The position numbers and the translations under genes were made by a program. The notes under the pieces were generated by a model, which did no database searches, was not told the origin of the DNA, and saw nothing but the letters and a program-made list of their open reading frames with translations. Below, in pieces: positions 50,610 to 64,000 of a stretch of 64,000 bases of DNA. The stretch's first letter is position 1. Each line of letters begins with the position of its first letter. Where the stretch lies: contig OX638372.1 of NCBI GenBank assembly GCA_951812925.1, forward strand, positions 10,445,410 through 10,509,409, given 5' to 3'. This DNA is from Calliopum simillimum (Eukaryota; Arthropoda; Insecta; Diptera; Lauxaniidae).

Positions 50610-53600
50610 TGATATAGCCGACTGTTGAAATCATTTTAAAATTTTTTTAAATCAAGATACATTGATGAAATTTGGTACGCTGCCTAAGCCTAAGTTAGAT
50701 CGTGGGATTGAAAAGGAGCGAAATTGATTAATGGACAAAAAAATCATTTACAGCGCTATTGTATGAGCTTTATTCGCGATTACGCAATTTAAATACACAT
50801 AAATACTAGGAATAGTATATGCAAGCTCTGAGCAAAATCTAAATAGGTCAATTCGCCCAAGAGGACGTATAACCGCCCGTATAATCAAAATTTTCTTAAT
50901 GCTCTAGTGCAAGTAAATTAAATTACAAATAAATGAACACCTTAAGTTGAGTTCAAGGTTTATTTCGCATAGAAACTTGGAATAGTTAGCGCAAGCTGTA
51001 AACAAAAAGTGAATTCGGATTAAAAACTATGGTACCTCTTGTACAAGCAAAATTTTCAAAATACGGCAATGTAGGGTATTTAATTTTTGGCCTGGCCCTA
51101 CAAATACTTTTCTCAAGTAGTTTCATTCTAAATATAAAAGTATTTAATTGAAATTTAATTGAATTGCCTAATTCGTTTTCATCTGGCACGTTTTGGCAAA
51201 ATGCCTCAATGTCGGCGATATAAATTTAACGAAAGAAAAAAAAAATTAATACTAATGCCAATGTTACAATGTTAACAATTAAAATGTTCCAAATAAATGT
51301 TTAATTGAAACTCAACATTGCATCGAGAAAAAAAAAAAACTGTGGTATGGACGACATTTTAAAAGGCAATGATTTTCAACGAAAGTGTTTTCAAGATTAA
51401 AGATATTTCATTGAGTTTTTTCTCTTACATTTTACAAATACAACAATTAAAAATAATAGTATTCTAATGCTGTTTTAGTTTTCAAACAAACGTGCATGTT
51501 TGCTCAAGGGCAAATGAAAGCAAAACAATGCAGTTTTCGAAATTTAACAGCAAACTGATTCAGTTGTATAGTTGTGAGATATAATTTTCTGATAATACAA
51601 TTTACATACAACTTTTGAGTAACAATAAGGCCAAAATGAAAAGTCACTATTGCACATTGTGAGATTTTGTCAATCTGGATGCTCTTAATTCGATTGCAGC
51701 TGTAGTTTGATAGATATCGATTTGAAATTTGGTAGATGTTCGTTTATTCGCAATCGGGAGGTTGTGGGTAATAAAAACCAAAATTGGACAAATTTTCCAT
51801 TTTCTGTTAAAAAAAAATACCTATTTTAAAAATTGGTTATAGTGAAGGTATTCACTTGAAAATTTGTATTTAGGATTTCATGAGTAAAAGAATGCTACTG
51901 ACAAAAAATGGATTTGATTAAGAGATAACAGAAAAACTTTGTTTTTAGTTTCAGTGTAATTGTTAATTTTTCAATTGTTGCTTTTTTTACATAATTTCAA
52001 TTTGTACGAATAATATTTTGTACAACAAGACTTAGTCGTTCACAGTACATAACTATGGCATTGGCAGTACAAAATCCATTAAAAATAAATATATCTTAGA
52101 ACCACTTAGTTTAACGAAAAAAAAGTTAAGAGAATAAAGAAAATAAGGGAGAAGATTAATAGGTTAAAGTGAATAGTTTCTAGATAAATAGTTGGAAAAA
52201 GGAATTTAGAAGTTGCTTATTGCAGTAATGCGCCTTACACTGTCTGGTAGGGAATTTAAAAGCCTGATGGTGCTAATAAACAAAAAAAACCGGCAAGAGT
52301 TAAGGTAATTAAACTTGGGAACGATTAATAGCAAAAAGTATAATGGCAAAATTGATGCTTATCATACAAATATTCAGGCTTATGGGAATAAATAAATATA
52401 TGCAAAAACTGCAAATGCAACGACAGTTGCCATAAACGTACCGAGCTGCATCATTGAATGCAACAAGCAGTTTGTGCAGTGATATTGAATCGAGTCTACA
52501 TGGAAATATGTTATTTTATTCATAATTAATTGAAGTACAAGAAAACGTCATGTTTCCAAGGGAGTGAAATCGGCTAAGGCTCTCAATAACCGTAGGGTGG
52601 CATAAATTTTACAAATATGATCAAGACAAGTTAATGTGTAGTTTAAAATGAAAATTTTTTCTCAAGTCAGTTCTACGGAATTTGTCAGCTTGTTTCCCCT
52701 ATATAGTAAGAATGGAAAACCTAATCAAATTTCTAAGTTATAGTCTATGAAAAATAAAAGGCTTGAAAATGTTCTTACTTCTAAGCTAATGATGGAATAA
52801 AATATTCCAGTACGGATGTTAAAACTTTTTAACATAAAATAATAGAGATTTATAAAAAATAAAACTGTTTTGAAAACAATGCAAAGACGACTTAAAAATT
52901 TGATAATTACAGTTGTGAGTCTTGGCACTTTTCGAAGCTAGGAATTCCTTTTCTTTATCTCGTACCGTAATTTCAACAAAGCTTAACATTTGGTAAATGC
53001 ACCAGCCACAAATATACCTACAGACATTTGAATTTTCAACTCAATAAATTTGATTTGGTCAGCTTTGTACTAAACAGTCCAATTTCAAATAATTATTATT
53101 TTTATTGTTGTATTCACACATTTGATTCAAATTTCTTCTTGGCAATAGTTTTTTTTAGAATTTGGCTAAATATTTCGATATCTTTTGATTGAGCTGACAA
53201 AATTAATGATTTTAGTGGCAGTCATCTTTACAAAAGGAATAAAAATCATTAATTTAAAATAAATTCAAAATTTATGACTTTTTAAACATGAGTTACTCAT
53301 AAGCCATTGTAGTTAAGTCCAAAAAACTTATAGCCTTACGCTTTGACCCAGAAAAATTTAAGACATGAGTAAATCCTTTAATAACCAAGAACAATATTTT
53401 TTATTTTTCCAAAATTTGGCAAAAGCATAAAATATCAAAAAATGGACTCAAACGCATTTGCTTCTGAGAGACTCATATTTAAATATAAGGGAATTAAAGA
53501 ATTTTGACACCAAAACCATTGCGCCTTACCATAAAAAAACATTCTCGATAATATTTATTAAGGCCCATTATGTTTTATCAAACAAAATATACCTACATAT

Positions 53601-53660
53601 AGACAAGGCACCACCTAAAATTTTAATTCTTTAGAACTTTAAAAAAAAAAAAAAAAAAAA
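50610..53660. other. AT-rich DNA without recognised genes
   Basis: Open frames here are short and of biased composition. No domain, RNA gene or bounded repeat was identified. Confidence 0.4.
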
Positions 53661-53666
53661 AATGAT

Positions 53667-53880
53667 AGTCTTATCATGTATGACGAACGAATCGTTTTAC
53701 TGATTTTCAACTGCTTATATCCTCCAAGTTAACAGATGATTTGAAGTTTATGCTTACAAACCTTATCCTTTGAACTAAAATGAACGCTTAGGTTATAGTA
53801 AGTTCTTAATAAAAAGTTTTAATATGTTGATATTAATGAGTGAAAATCAGTCACTTTATTCGTTCGTTTATGAGTAAACT
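53667..53880. mobile_element. MITE with CTTATCATGTATGACGAA ends, copy 2
   Basis: It begins CTTATCATGTATGACGAACGAATCG, then CTGATTTTCAACTGCTTA. It ends with TGAGTGAAAATCAGTCACTTTATTCG. It aligns with copy 1 (46610-46822) in opposite orientation through ACTAAAATGAACGCTTAGG and AGTAAGTTCTTAATA. A 24-bp A run sits just upstream. Confidence 0.7.
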
Positions 53881-53889
53881 TCTTTAAAA

Positions 53890-55775
53890 ATATTTTTTAA
53901 ATTCATTGGAATGAGATAAATTTGTGGCCCAGTTTTTAAGTAACAAGCAAGAATAAATTGCTTACATTAACTCGATTTGACTATACCGATTTCCTTTATG
54001 AATACTGAATACGTATAGAACAAGTGTCTTGTGATAAAGGCAAACAAAATAAATCGCGACGGCGTAAATGGCAGCATGCGTCACATGGCAGTGGTAGACG
54101 TCATCAATTGTTAGTGGAGCTAAAGAGCATACAGAAATTAATGCATGTATCAGAGAGCATACTTGGAAATTCTGGAACTTAGAGAGGCACCGCAACAAAG
54201 TATAATTTACTTTATAATGCAAGGCGATACCTTTGCACAAATTGCGATTTTTTTTTTTCCAAGTCTAATAAATGTGGGTTTTTTCACTTCCACAATGTAG
54301 TTACGAATAAGCGAATCAGATAGATAAAAAATCAAATGTAAACGACTGGAATGAAGATTTTTGCCACGAGAGCGGTGAAAATCGAACGTAAGACCATACG
54401 CAAGAGCTGGAGCGGGACATGTGCTAAACTGGAAGCTTTTGTTTAAGTGTATTTTTTGTGTGCCTCTGTATATACCTGACACTGAATAAATGTAGGATTG
54501 AGATTTTTATGTAAATTATTTTTTGAGGTTAGAAAGTTTTTTTTTCAATAGTGTTCACCTCAATTTAGCTGGAGCTGGAGCTGGGATTTGATTGCCAAAT
54601 GAATCCATTTTTTAAAGTTAAAAATTTTCAAGCAATATATGCAGATAAAGTCAATTTTCGATCCGATTATATAATCGTAGTACGTATGACGGCAGTGCAA
54701 AAAAATCTTTTAAACCACTTTAATTCAACGCTTTTAAAAGAAAATGGAGTTTTAATTATTTTACAAAAATAATTTGACGAAATATTGATAGATTGACGTT
54801 ACATAACCCCATAGTACAAGGTGACAGAAAAATCAATGGCAATGAGACTTCGCCTCCCCTTATTATAGCACTACGTACCCTAAGTAAAAACCACTTTATG
54901 ATATTAAAATCATATAAACAATTGCCATTTCAATATTAATAATTAACTTATAAATATGTAAATACCTTTTTTGTTGTTAAAAACTTCTTACAAAAGTCAC
55001 AGAATAAAAATTTCTTTTGTAGAAATTAAAAATTTCCCCGTTCGGCGTTGACAAGTCGCGTGGTGCTCGATTCTCCGTAAAGTGACGGAAAATTTTCTCC
55101 GTCCGTCGAAAATGTACCGAAATTCTATTCGTTATTTGAAACTAACGAAAAATATGAACGAAGGAACGAAAGCGCTGCAGCACATTAGAGGAAAAGGGAT
55201 GCATATTGATTTTCGTTTATTAATTACAGTGCAGCCAATTTTATGAATGAATTTTAGTTTGGTTCAGCCGTTGAGAATACAAAAATTCTATTTTATTACC
55301 GGGCGAAGACTCAGTTTCGTTCCTTTACATTTATTTTAAAGCAGTTTGCAGGTTCCGATTCTCGCAGTTCATTTTTGCAGGTTCCGAACCTCGCAGTTCA
55401 TTTTTTAAATGTCAGTTTGACGTCACTTGTTTCCTGAAGGTTCTGAAAATTAAATTTCAGAAAATTTCTTTTTTGCACTTTGCACTTTCGACTATTAATT
55501 GGTGGTTAGATTAACCATCTGTAATCTAATATCTGTAAGCTCTCAATCTTTTATTATTACAAAAACAATAAGATTTCCACAATTGATTCCTTATAATAAG
55601 GATCCGGATCATCACCCATTGGGTAACCAACATATTGTCAAATCGGCTGTTGGCTGTTTTGTTACTAAAAACAGGATAAAATCGACAACAATTATGGTTT
55701 CACAGGATTTATTTGAATACTTTACAGGATGTCTACTTTTTTTTAAGACGAGAACATGAAATTTTATTTAAAAAA
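53890..55775. other. Intergenic DNA with a GC-richer island near 55.0-55.4 kb
   Basis: No gene identified. At about 55030-55200 composition shifts (CCGTTCGGCGTTGACAAGTC, GTAAAGTGACGG, TCTCCGTCCGTCG), and GCAGGTTCCGA..CTCGCAGTTCATTTTT is duplicated at about 55348-55410. The island could be a promoter and leader exon of an unassembled gene, but no coding start is convincing. Confidence 0.35.
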
Positions 55776-55779
55776 AGGG

Positions 55780-56105
55780 AACAATTTTACTTAATCGACT
55801 GTTGTTGTTTTTTTTTTTTTTTTTGTCCAAATAGAGCTCTGGGAATTAATTACAACAACAACAGTAATAACTTCTGGTCGAATCTACTTTCGGAGATATA
55901 GCCATCGGAAGATCGGGATAAATCTTCTACAAAAATTGGTATAAGTTGGGAACCCCTGGATGGATTTTAAAAATTTTGATGTTATATGAAAGGTATTTTA
56001 CCGGACTATATAATTGCTGTTCAAAATCTTGCAATTTTGCAATCCAGAGCCCTACTTAGACAAAAAAAAAAAAATCAACAACAGTCGATAAAGTAATATT
56101 AAGTC
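55780..56105. mobile_element. Short copy of the CGACTGTTGTTG inverted-repeat element
   Basis: The left end is ACTTAATCGACTGTTGTTGTTT and the right end, reverse complemented, is ACTTTATCGACTGTTGTTG. The left half contains CTACTTTCGGAGATATAGCC, GTTGGGAACCCCTGGATGG and ATATGAAAGGTATTTTACCGG, as in the longer copy at 5640-6925. Most of the second arm and the centre are deleted. Confidence 0.8.
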
Positions 56106-56113
56106 AAAAAAAG

Positions 56114-56400
56114 TAATAGCCTGTTTCCACCGAAGCTATGCAAAGCGTTACATTCCGTGTATCACTTTGATATCCTTTTTTGTCAAAATTAAGTATGTCA
56201 CTGACAAATTTTGGATATCATTTTGATATATTTTTGATATTTTTTTCTTGATCGGGAGATTAAAAATGAGATTTACGGCTATTTTCAGATTTAGTTGATG
56301 CATGATGAATGAGGTGAATTGCGTCTTAATCTCATTTTAAATCTCCGGTGGAAAGAGACTATGAGTCCCAATATTAATCTCCGGTGGAAACAGGCTATTA
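56114..56400. mobile_element. 287-bp MITE with perfect TAATAGCCTGTTTCCACCG ends
   Basis: The 19-bp left end TAATAGCCTGTTTCCACCG is the exact reverse complement of the right end CGGTGGAAACAGGCTATTA. A second internal CTCCGGTGGAAAGAGACTAT lies just before the right end, suggesting end duplication. The interior carries GCAAAGCGTTACATTCCGTG and TATCACTTTGATATC, which recurs at about 56480-56520 outside the element. Confidence 0.85.
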
Positions 56401-56699
56401 TATCAGGCTTCATTTTTACACAATATATATTGTGTAAAAATTTCATATTAATATCTTTTACAGTCACCGTTTGTGATATACGCAAAGCGTTACATCCCGT
56501 GTATCACTGTGATATCAAAAAAAGATATCAAATTAATATCAAAAAATGATATACAAAAATTCAAGTGTCCGTTTTTTGAACTCAATTATATGTTTGTGCT
56601 TTTCACTTATTTCATGAGAAATTCACTTTATCACTAAAATTGGCTGCGCGTTCGTCTTCCATAGTTATCTTTCCATAAAATCCACAAACAAAAACGTCA

Positions 56700-57005
56700 A
56701 ATTTCAGATATCAGCAGCTGATACAATTTTGATATCATTTTGATATACATTTCTGATACAAAATTGACATATTTTCAATGATATCAAAAATATATCAACA
56801 AGATATACAAAAATTGTATATCAACAGCTGATACATTTTTGATATCATTTTGATATCCATTTCTGATACAAAATTGACATACTTTTCAATGATATCAAAA
56901 ATATATCAAAAAGATAAACAAAAATTGCATATCAGCAGCTGATACATATTTTGTTATACATTTCTGATACAATGACAAGAAATTGACAAATTTTCTTGAT
57001 CGGGG
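56700..57005. repeat. ~110-bp tandem repeat rich in GATATC/TATCA
   Basis: TCARCAGCTGATACA starts at about 56711, 56821 and 56932. Each copy is followed by TTTTGATATCATTTTGATATNCATTTCTGATACAAAATTGACAT, a period of about 110 bp with 2.5 units. The phrase CTTGATCGGG lies at the right edge and also near 56248. It is immediately upstream of TMA7. Confidence 0.8.
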
Positions 57006-57116
57006 CTAAAAAAATAAAATCTATTACAATTTTTCTAAACGTCACATTTTGGAATTGTCAGTGTTTTTCTGTGGTGGTGGAGAATTGTGTGGAAAAACGT
57101 GAACGGATTTAAATAG

Positions 57117-57344
<228 letters not shown>

Positions 57345-57480
57345 AAAACATAGCCTGTAATCCTTCATTAGTACATTAATTATTATAACCAAGTTGGGCC
57401 TGTAAAATAAAAAAACTTTAAAATAAAAAAATGGCTAATTTTTATACCAAAATAGTTGGATTTTTATTGCACTAGAAATT

Positions 57481-59291
<1,811 letters not shown>

Positions 59292-59299
59292 TTAAAATT

Positions 59300-60370
59300 T
59301 TACTTTATTGCGGTAATCAGCTGTGAACTGTGAAGTAGAAAAACACTCCTAAAAATAAAAATATTTTATAAGACCTGCTTTATCGCTACTACCATTTGGC
59401 AGTAATCGCTATGTAAAGATGTTTTCGTTATCTCTAAAGTTTTCTTATATTAGGCGAGACACTTGTATGAACATTTTCTACGTGCTGTTTTGATGGCAGG
59501 GTTAGGGGGATAAGCCTCTTGTCGTTCCTAGGGGAAGGGGGTTCGATTGTTAGAGGGCTTTCTTAAGAAAAAAAGTTGAGCCATTACTTATTATATATGT
59601 TTTATCATAATAAGTTAAAATGAAAACAATTCAATATTTTAAAATAAATTCAAAAAGCTCTTTCCGAATTTCAACTTTGCCACCTCATATCTTTCCGCTC
59701 GCGCCGCACAGTGGTCTAGAATGCTATTCTAGCCAGTCATAAGTATTTCCTGATTACATATTTTTAATAATAGAAAATAGCAGGTGTTATGCTTTTTGTG
59801 GTCGCTTATGGACGCTGGAAACCACTTTAAAATCAAAAGAGCAGATTAAAAAATTATGGGGTGGTTTTTGGGGTCACTGATTCCGAATGCGGTATCAACT
59901 TTTTTCAAAATAAGTGGTGTGGATCCAAAAAGGCGGGCGATTTTCTTAAAGAATGATGGTATGACAAAACTGTGGCTAGGGAGGTTTTTTATTGTATGTA
60001 TTTCAAATATTCCCGAAGTTATGGCGATTTAAAATTTTGGACTGTATGGAAAGTGGGCGTGTTCTTGATGCGATTACGCAAAATTTTAATAAATAACTAT
60101 ATGATAATAATCATTTCTCAGATATCAGATATTGTTGTGCACGAAATATATTCGAAGTCATGGCGATTTCAAATATTGGACTATATGGGAGGTAGGCGTG
60201 TCCTTTACCCGACCATGCCCATTTTTAATAATTGGTTAGATACTGCCAATACTATCTCGGATATCGAATTTTATTGCTCTTTATCAAAAAGTTTGGCTAT
60301 TATTAGTTTTAAAATACGTACAGAGTTATCACAATTTAAAAATCAACACATGACTATGAACACTCATACC
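59300..60370. other. Ribokinase upstream region and dispersed repeats
   Basis: The blocks ATGGCGATTTAAAATTTTGG, then ACTGTATGGAAAGTGGGCGTG (about 60020-60065), and ATGGCGATTTCAAATATTGG, then ACTATATGGGAGGTAGGCGTG (about 60162-60203), are direct repeats. They resemble GTGGGCGTGKC-type dipteran dispersed repeats. An open frame over them is not a gene. Confidence 0.45.
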
Positions 60371-60377
60371 TCAAATG

Positions 60378-60644
60378 CAATTGAGCCGTTTATTTTGAAA
60401 GTGACCTAAGTCCATTTCGGGGCAAAAGTAATGTCATTCACATTATGTGCCGTAATAATCGTTTTTTTTGCCCGATACTATTTTTTAAACATAACGCCAT
60501 TAATTTCACACAATGTGGTAAGCTTTCTGTAAAGACAGAATTCAATTTTATTCGTTCTAAACAAAATGCCAGCTAATTCATATTATGACATTACTTTTGC
60601 TCCGAAATGGACTTAGGCCACTTTCAAAATAAACGGCTCAATTG
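60378..60644. mobile_element. Inverted-repeat element with CAATTGAGCCGTTTATTTTG ends
   Basis: The left end CAATTGAGCCGTTTATTTTG, then AAAGTGACCTAAGTCCATTTCGGGGCAAAAGTAATGTCA, is mirrored at the right end with two mismatches, so the TIR is about 60 bp. A diverged relative lies at about 43235-43480. It is 267 bp with no coding capacity. No target duplication identified. Confidence 0.85.
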
Positions 60645-60649
60645 ACTAA

Positions 60650-62620
60650 TTTTTGCTGCATTTTAATTAGGATATTTCCTTAAATATAAATCGTTCGAAA
60701 ACATTTTTATAGGAAATAGTGGTGTTACAACTCGGAAATATTCCTAACCGTGTTGACAAACCGAGTTCAACCGAGTTAGCTAACTCAACTCAATTCGATT
60801 TCAACTCAAGTCGAACCGGATCACTTATATCTTGAATATAATAAGCTAAAAAATTTTCGATCAGAGTTTATCTCTAGAAGTAACCTTTAGCGAGATATTT
60901 AAAAAAAAACTGATTCTAGGTGCCATTTTTCCAATATGGCATCGCACAGTGGTCTATAAGAATGTTAGCAGGTCATAAGTCCCAAAATTTATGTGTCAAA
61001 AGTCCACAAATTTAAAGTAAAATATCAAGTTAACATATATCAAGTACTAAAATATCAAGAAATAATTCCATTTCTGAGTTTTCGCGTCTTAAACTTGATG
61101 AATTTGGAAAACGTAGATTTCGATTTTTTATTTAAAGATTTTAAGTGGATCGTTATGTATTGAGTATTTTGTAAAATACGAGCAATTCGCTACTCGAAAC
61201 GGTCACCTTTTGTTAATTCGAACTTTTGAAATGCGTTACAACATTAAAAATTTGGGAACTGAAACGTTTTTGGGTTACGATGGTTAAGTTAAAGTCTACG
61301 GATTAACAAATCTTCAGCCTTTTTCTTCAGCAACTTTTCTGTGTTCATATTTTTTGACATTCGTAAAATAATTGAAAAAAAACAGTTTTTGTAAAATATC
61401 TCCGAAACGATGCGTCGTAGAAATAATTTTTTTCTTGCATTTCGTAGAACATACAATTCCCTATCAATGCTCCTACAAACATTTTTATCATATGACTAAC
61501 CGTTCATGAGATATCATTGTTTTGAAAATCAACATATTTTTATGAACACTCATATGCCGCATGTAAGAATCCTTTAAGTCATTTCAACCAAGATTTTAGA
61601 AAAGGGGATTAAAAAGACCTATAAAACAGGATATAATTCTTTAAAATCTGTAAGGAAATGTCATTTACAATGGGGTGAAATTTCGAAATTTGTGGGTACT
61701 TTAACTAATAGCGTTTTCGTTTCTCGACTAAAAATTCTGCCCTCTCAAGATACAGAATTTTTTGAATTTTGACATGAACTCAAAAATTTTGACCTTTTCC
61801 AGTTTATAATAGAATAGAAAAAATGCGGAATTTTTCTCAATGATGAGATGTTGGCTACACTGTTGTTTACTTTCAAGAGATTTTCGTTTTAAAATTCACA
61901 AGAAATTCTGAAACTTCAACGGTATATCGTCAAACTATAATTAGACATCCACATTTTTTTATGTTTAGAGTTAAGTACATAGAAATATGAACAAAACCCG
62001 GCCCCAGTTTAGTCTGTTTTTTTGAAATGTTGTCCCCATTCAATTTTATATGACGAATAAGAAAAACCAATTCCAAAAACCTTAAAACGTTTTTTTCTCA
62101 AAATATGAAAAATGTATATGTCTAGTTGCAGTTTTAATCCGACGATTTATTGAAACGTAATGTTTCTTTTTCCAATTTTATGGTTTATTTACATATATTG
62201 CGTTTAAAAGACAATTAAAATATTTTTTTCCTTCAGTTGGTAGCAGTTGAATGCAGAATTCTTTGAACCATCGAGTTTGACGGGTCCAAAAATACTAAAT
62301 TTTTTGCTTTTTAAATGCAGCATTATTTAGAAACGAATACGATTTGTTTTACAGCTCAGAATTTTTTTTAAAACTATCGATTAAGTTCGTCAGTTTTGCT
62401 CAAATTTTTCTAGCTTGCGTGTTTGGCCGCTATTTATCGTCAGTCATCAGTCAATACAAAATGGTTTGTGGTTGAGTGTTGAGTCAGCGGCCATATTGGA
62501 CTGACGAACATGATCGCTAGTGTGAACCCCTTTTTAAGAACCAACTGAAAAAATGCCAACATTCAGAAAAAATGCCACATTCAGAAAAGAAAACGCTATA
62601 AGAAAAAAAATATATGGTTG
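60650..62620. other. AT-rich intergenic DNA, no gene recognised
   Basis: No coding frame with family resemblance was found. A direct echo of ATCGCACAGTGGTCTA near 59705-59720 and 60945-60960 points to another dispersed repeat. The rest is unassigned. Confidence 0.4.
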
Positions 62621-62626
62621 ATCTAA

Positions 62627-63110
62627 TACTACGTTCCCATTTTGTGATTAATGAGGTGATTTACGAGATTTACAGGATATATTTTGTAAAAATGTTGGGG
62701 TAAAATTTTGAAAATGCGTTTCTTGTGGGTACTTTAGCTAAGAGAAAAAAAATGTATGATTGATTAATAATAGGATGGTTTACGGATGTTTCGATATTTA
62801 GCTCTAAGTCTCTGTGTAATTCACTTGATTTACCATACAAAAATAAATCAATTTCTTACGAGATTAATTCTAAATCTAGATATAAATCTCGGAAGGGCTA
62901 CCAATTTTGGTTATTTTCGATCAAGTGCCATCCCTTAGCTAAGAAAGCAAATAGAAGATAAACATTAAGAAGAAAAGGAAAAACAACTTTCACTTTCCCA
63001 CTTCTGATAATCACGGTATTTACTGTCAAAAATTAATCTCTTACGGCCGGTGGAACCTGTAGAATTTAACGACGAGATTTATAGATGTATATGATCACAG
63101 CTAAAAAATA
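62627..63110. mobile_element. Second copy of the TACTACGTTTCCAC-type element
   Basis: It begins TACTACGTTCCCATTTTGTGATTAATGAGGTGATTTACGAG. It shares TATTTTCGATCAAGTGCCATC, AGAAGAAAAGGAAAAACAACTTTC and TTACGGCCGGTGGAACC with 12293-12683. The right terminus is decayed, so the end coordinate is approximate. Confidence 0.65.
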
Positions 63111-63602
63111 AAAAAATTTGTGTTTTTGGGTCTTTTTTATGTTAAATGTTTAAACCGGAATTTCTCGAAACTAGAGCTGAAATGTAAAATTTACGTCTAC
63201 ATATGTGTTACCAAAATTAGCGTAGTCGAACAGTATTTGCGATTAGAGCAATGTTTTTAAACAAATTTAATTATTTTTTTCTAAAACCGTTTTTGAATGT
63301 CTCAATGAAAATGAATTGAATTGAATTGAAGAATGGCGATTTAATTTATCTAATTTTTCCTCGCTTTCCAACACGAATTTCTCAGGGTACAAAATATACG
63401 GAAATGGGAACAATTGACAAAATATACAATAAAAAAATTGTTAAATCACTTTGAATTATGTTCGCCAATTTATTCTGCGTCACTGCAGAAATTGTATAAT
63501 TTCATTTAAAACATAATACATACCAGCTCCGTTCTTCGGGGTCATCCAGAAGGGATGAAGGAGAGGGCCTTAAATTCGGCAAACAAATGGACAAGAAAAT
63601 AA

Positions 63603-63758
63603 GGGGCTGTCCATGAACTCCGTGACGCTAAAATTCGCTATATTGAACCCCCCCTATGTGACAGTAGCTTCATATAAAAAATAAATAAAATACACCAAGC
63701 GTGACGCTTGCTCGAACCCCCCGCCCCTAGGAGCGTCACGGAGTTTATGGACAGCCCC
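63603..63758. mobile_element. 156-bp MITE with GGGGCTGTCCATRAACTCCGTGACGC ends and TAA duplication
   Basis: The left end is GGGGCTGTCCATGAACTCCGTGACGC. The right end, reverse complemented, is GGGGCTGTCCATAAACTCCGTGACGC, with one mismatch in 26. TAA flanks both sides (63600-63602 and 63759-63761), as for PIF/Harbinger-type MITEs. Very similar ends are common in insect genomes. Confidence 0.85.
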
Positions 63759-64000
63759 TAAGTGAAGTCAAGGCGTTTTCGGACGTTCATTTTTTAAATA
63801 ATTAATAAGAAGGTGAACAGTCTCTAAGAGTGTGGAATTCAGGCAAAATCTAACAAATCTTTATTTCTTTTAGACCAAATTCTTCAAAATTCTAAATGGG
63901 TGTTCACCTTAATATGGCACATATGTATATAAGACTGGTTCACATTTGTATCGCCGGTGCTTACGAAAACTATCTCTTCTTTAAATGCGGACAAGAAAAT

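Noticed and set aside
59972..60409. 145-aa protein gene
   Set aside because: It covers directly repeated GTGGGCGTG-type dispersed repeat and ends inside a TIR element.

Overview
The window looks like nuclear DNA of a schizophoran fly. It is AT-rich, its genes have introns with GT..AG ends, the predicted proteins match Drosophila gene families closely, and most of the rest is dense transposon debris. A tephritid-type fly is my guess. That rests on gene content and repeat load, not on a marker.

Genes I could assemble exon by exon: an RNF185-type RING ubiquitin ligase (1088-3197, -); U2af50, the large U2AF subunit (8144-14085, -, six coding exons around a transposon-filled 4.2 kb intron); Lap1, an LRR+PDZ scaffold (23960-28187, +); a DUF4602/C1orf131-like nucleolar protein (32950-33540, -); Got1/GOLT1 (35502-39280, +) with the 14 kDa subunit of respiratory complex III lying antisense inside its last intron (38142-38680, -); PIG-Q/GPI1 (39661-42539, -, eight exons); the ADP/ATP translocase sesB (44363-45749, -); TMA7 (57150-57344, +); and ribokinase (57481-59289, -). 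An unassigned but coding-looking terminal exon lies at 48622-48755 (-).

Layout: 1-3.2 kb RNF185 with an unusual intronic repeat; 3.5-8.1 kb decayed LINE and fold-back repeats; 8.1-14.1 kb U2af50; 14.2-23.6 kb a transposon graveyard with up to four nesting levels; 24-28.2 kb Lap1; 28.2-32.9 kb duplications and tandem repeats; 33-46 kb the gene-dense stretch; 46-57 kb AT-rich DNA with small inverted-repeat elements; 57-59.3 kb TMA7 and ribokinase facing each other; 59.3-64 kb more repeats.

The genes are housekeeping functions and form no single pathway. Most of the unusual content is mobile DNA: a 1.9 kb near-perfect palindrome with a 4-bp target duplication, a PIF/Harbinger-like element carrying a broken N-terminal methyltransferase-like gene, a Foldback-like element with a perfect 9-bp target duplication, and a nested stack whose insertion order can be read from target duplications. 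No CRISPR array, rRNA or clear tRNA was seen. I found no convincing new multi-gene system. All assignments come from reading the sequence; no database search was run.
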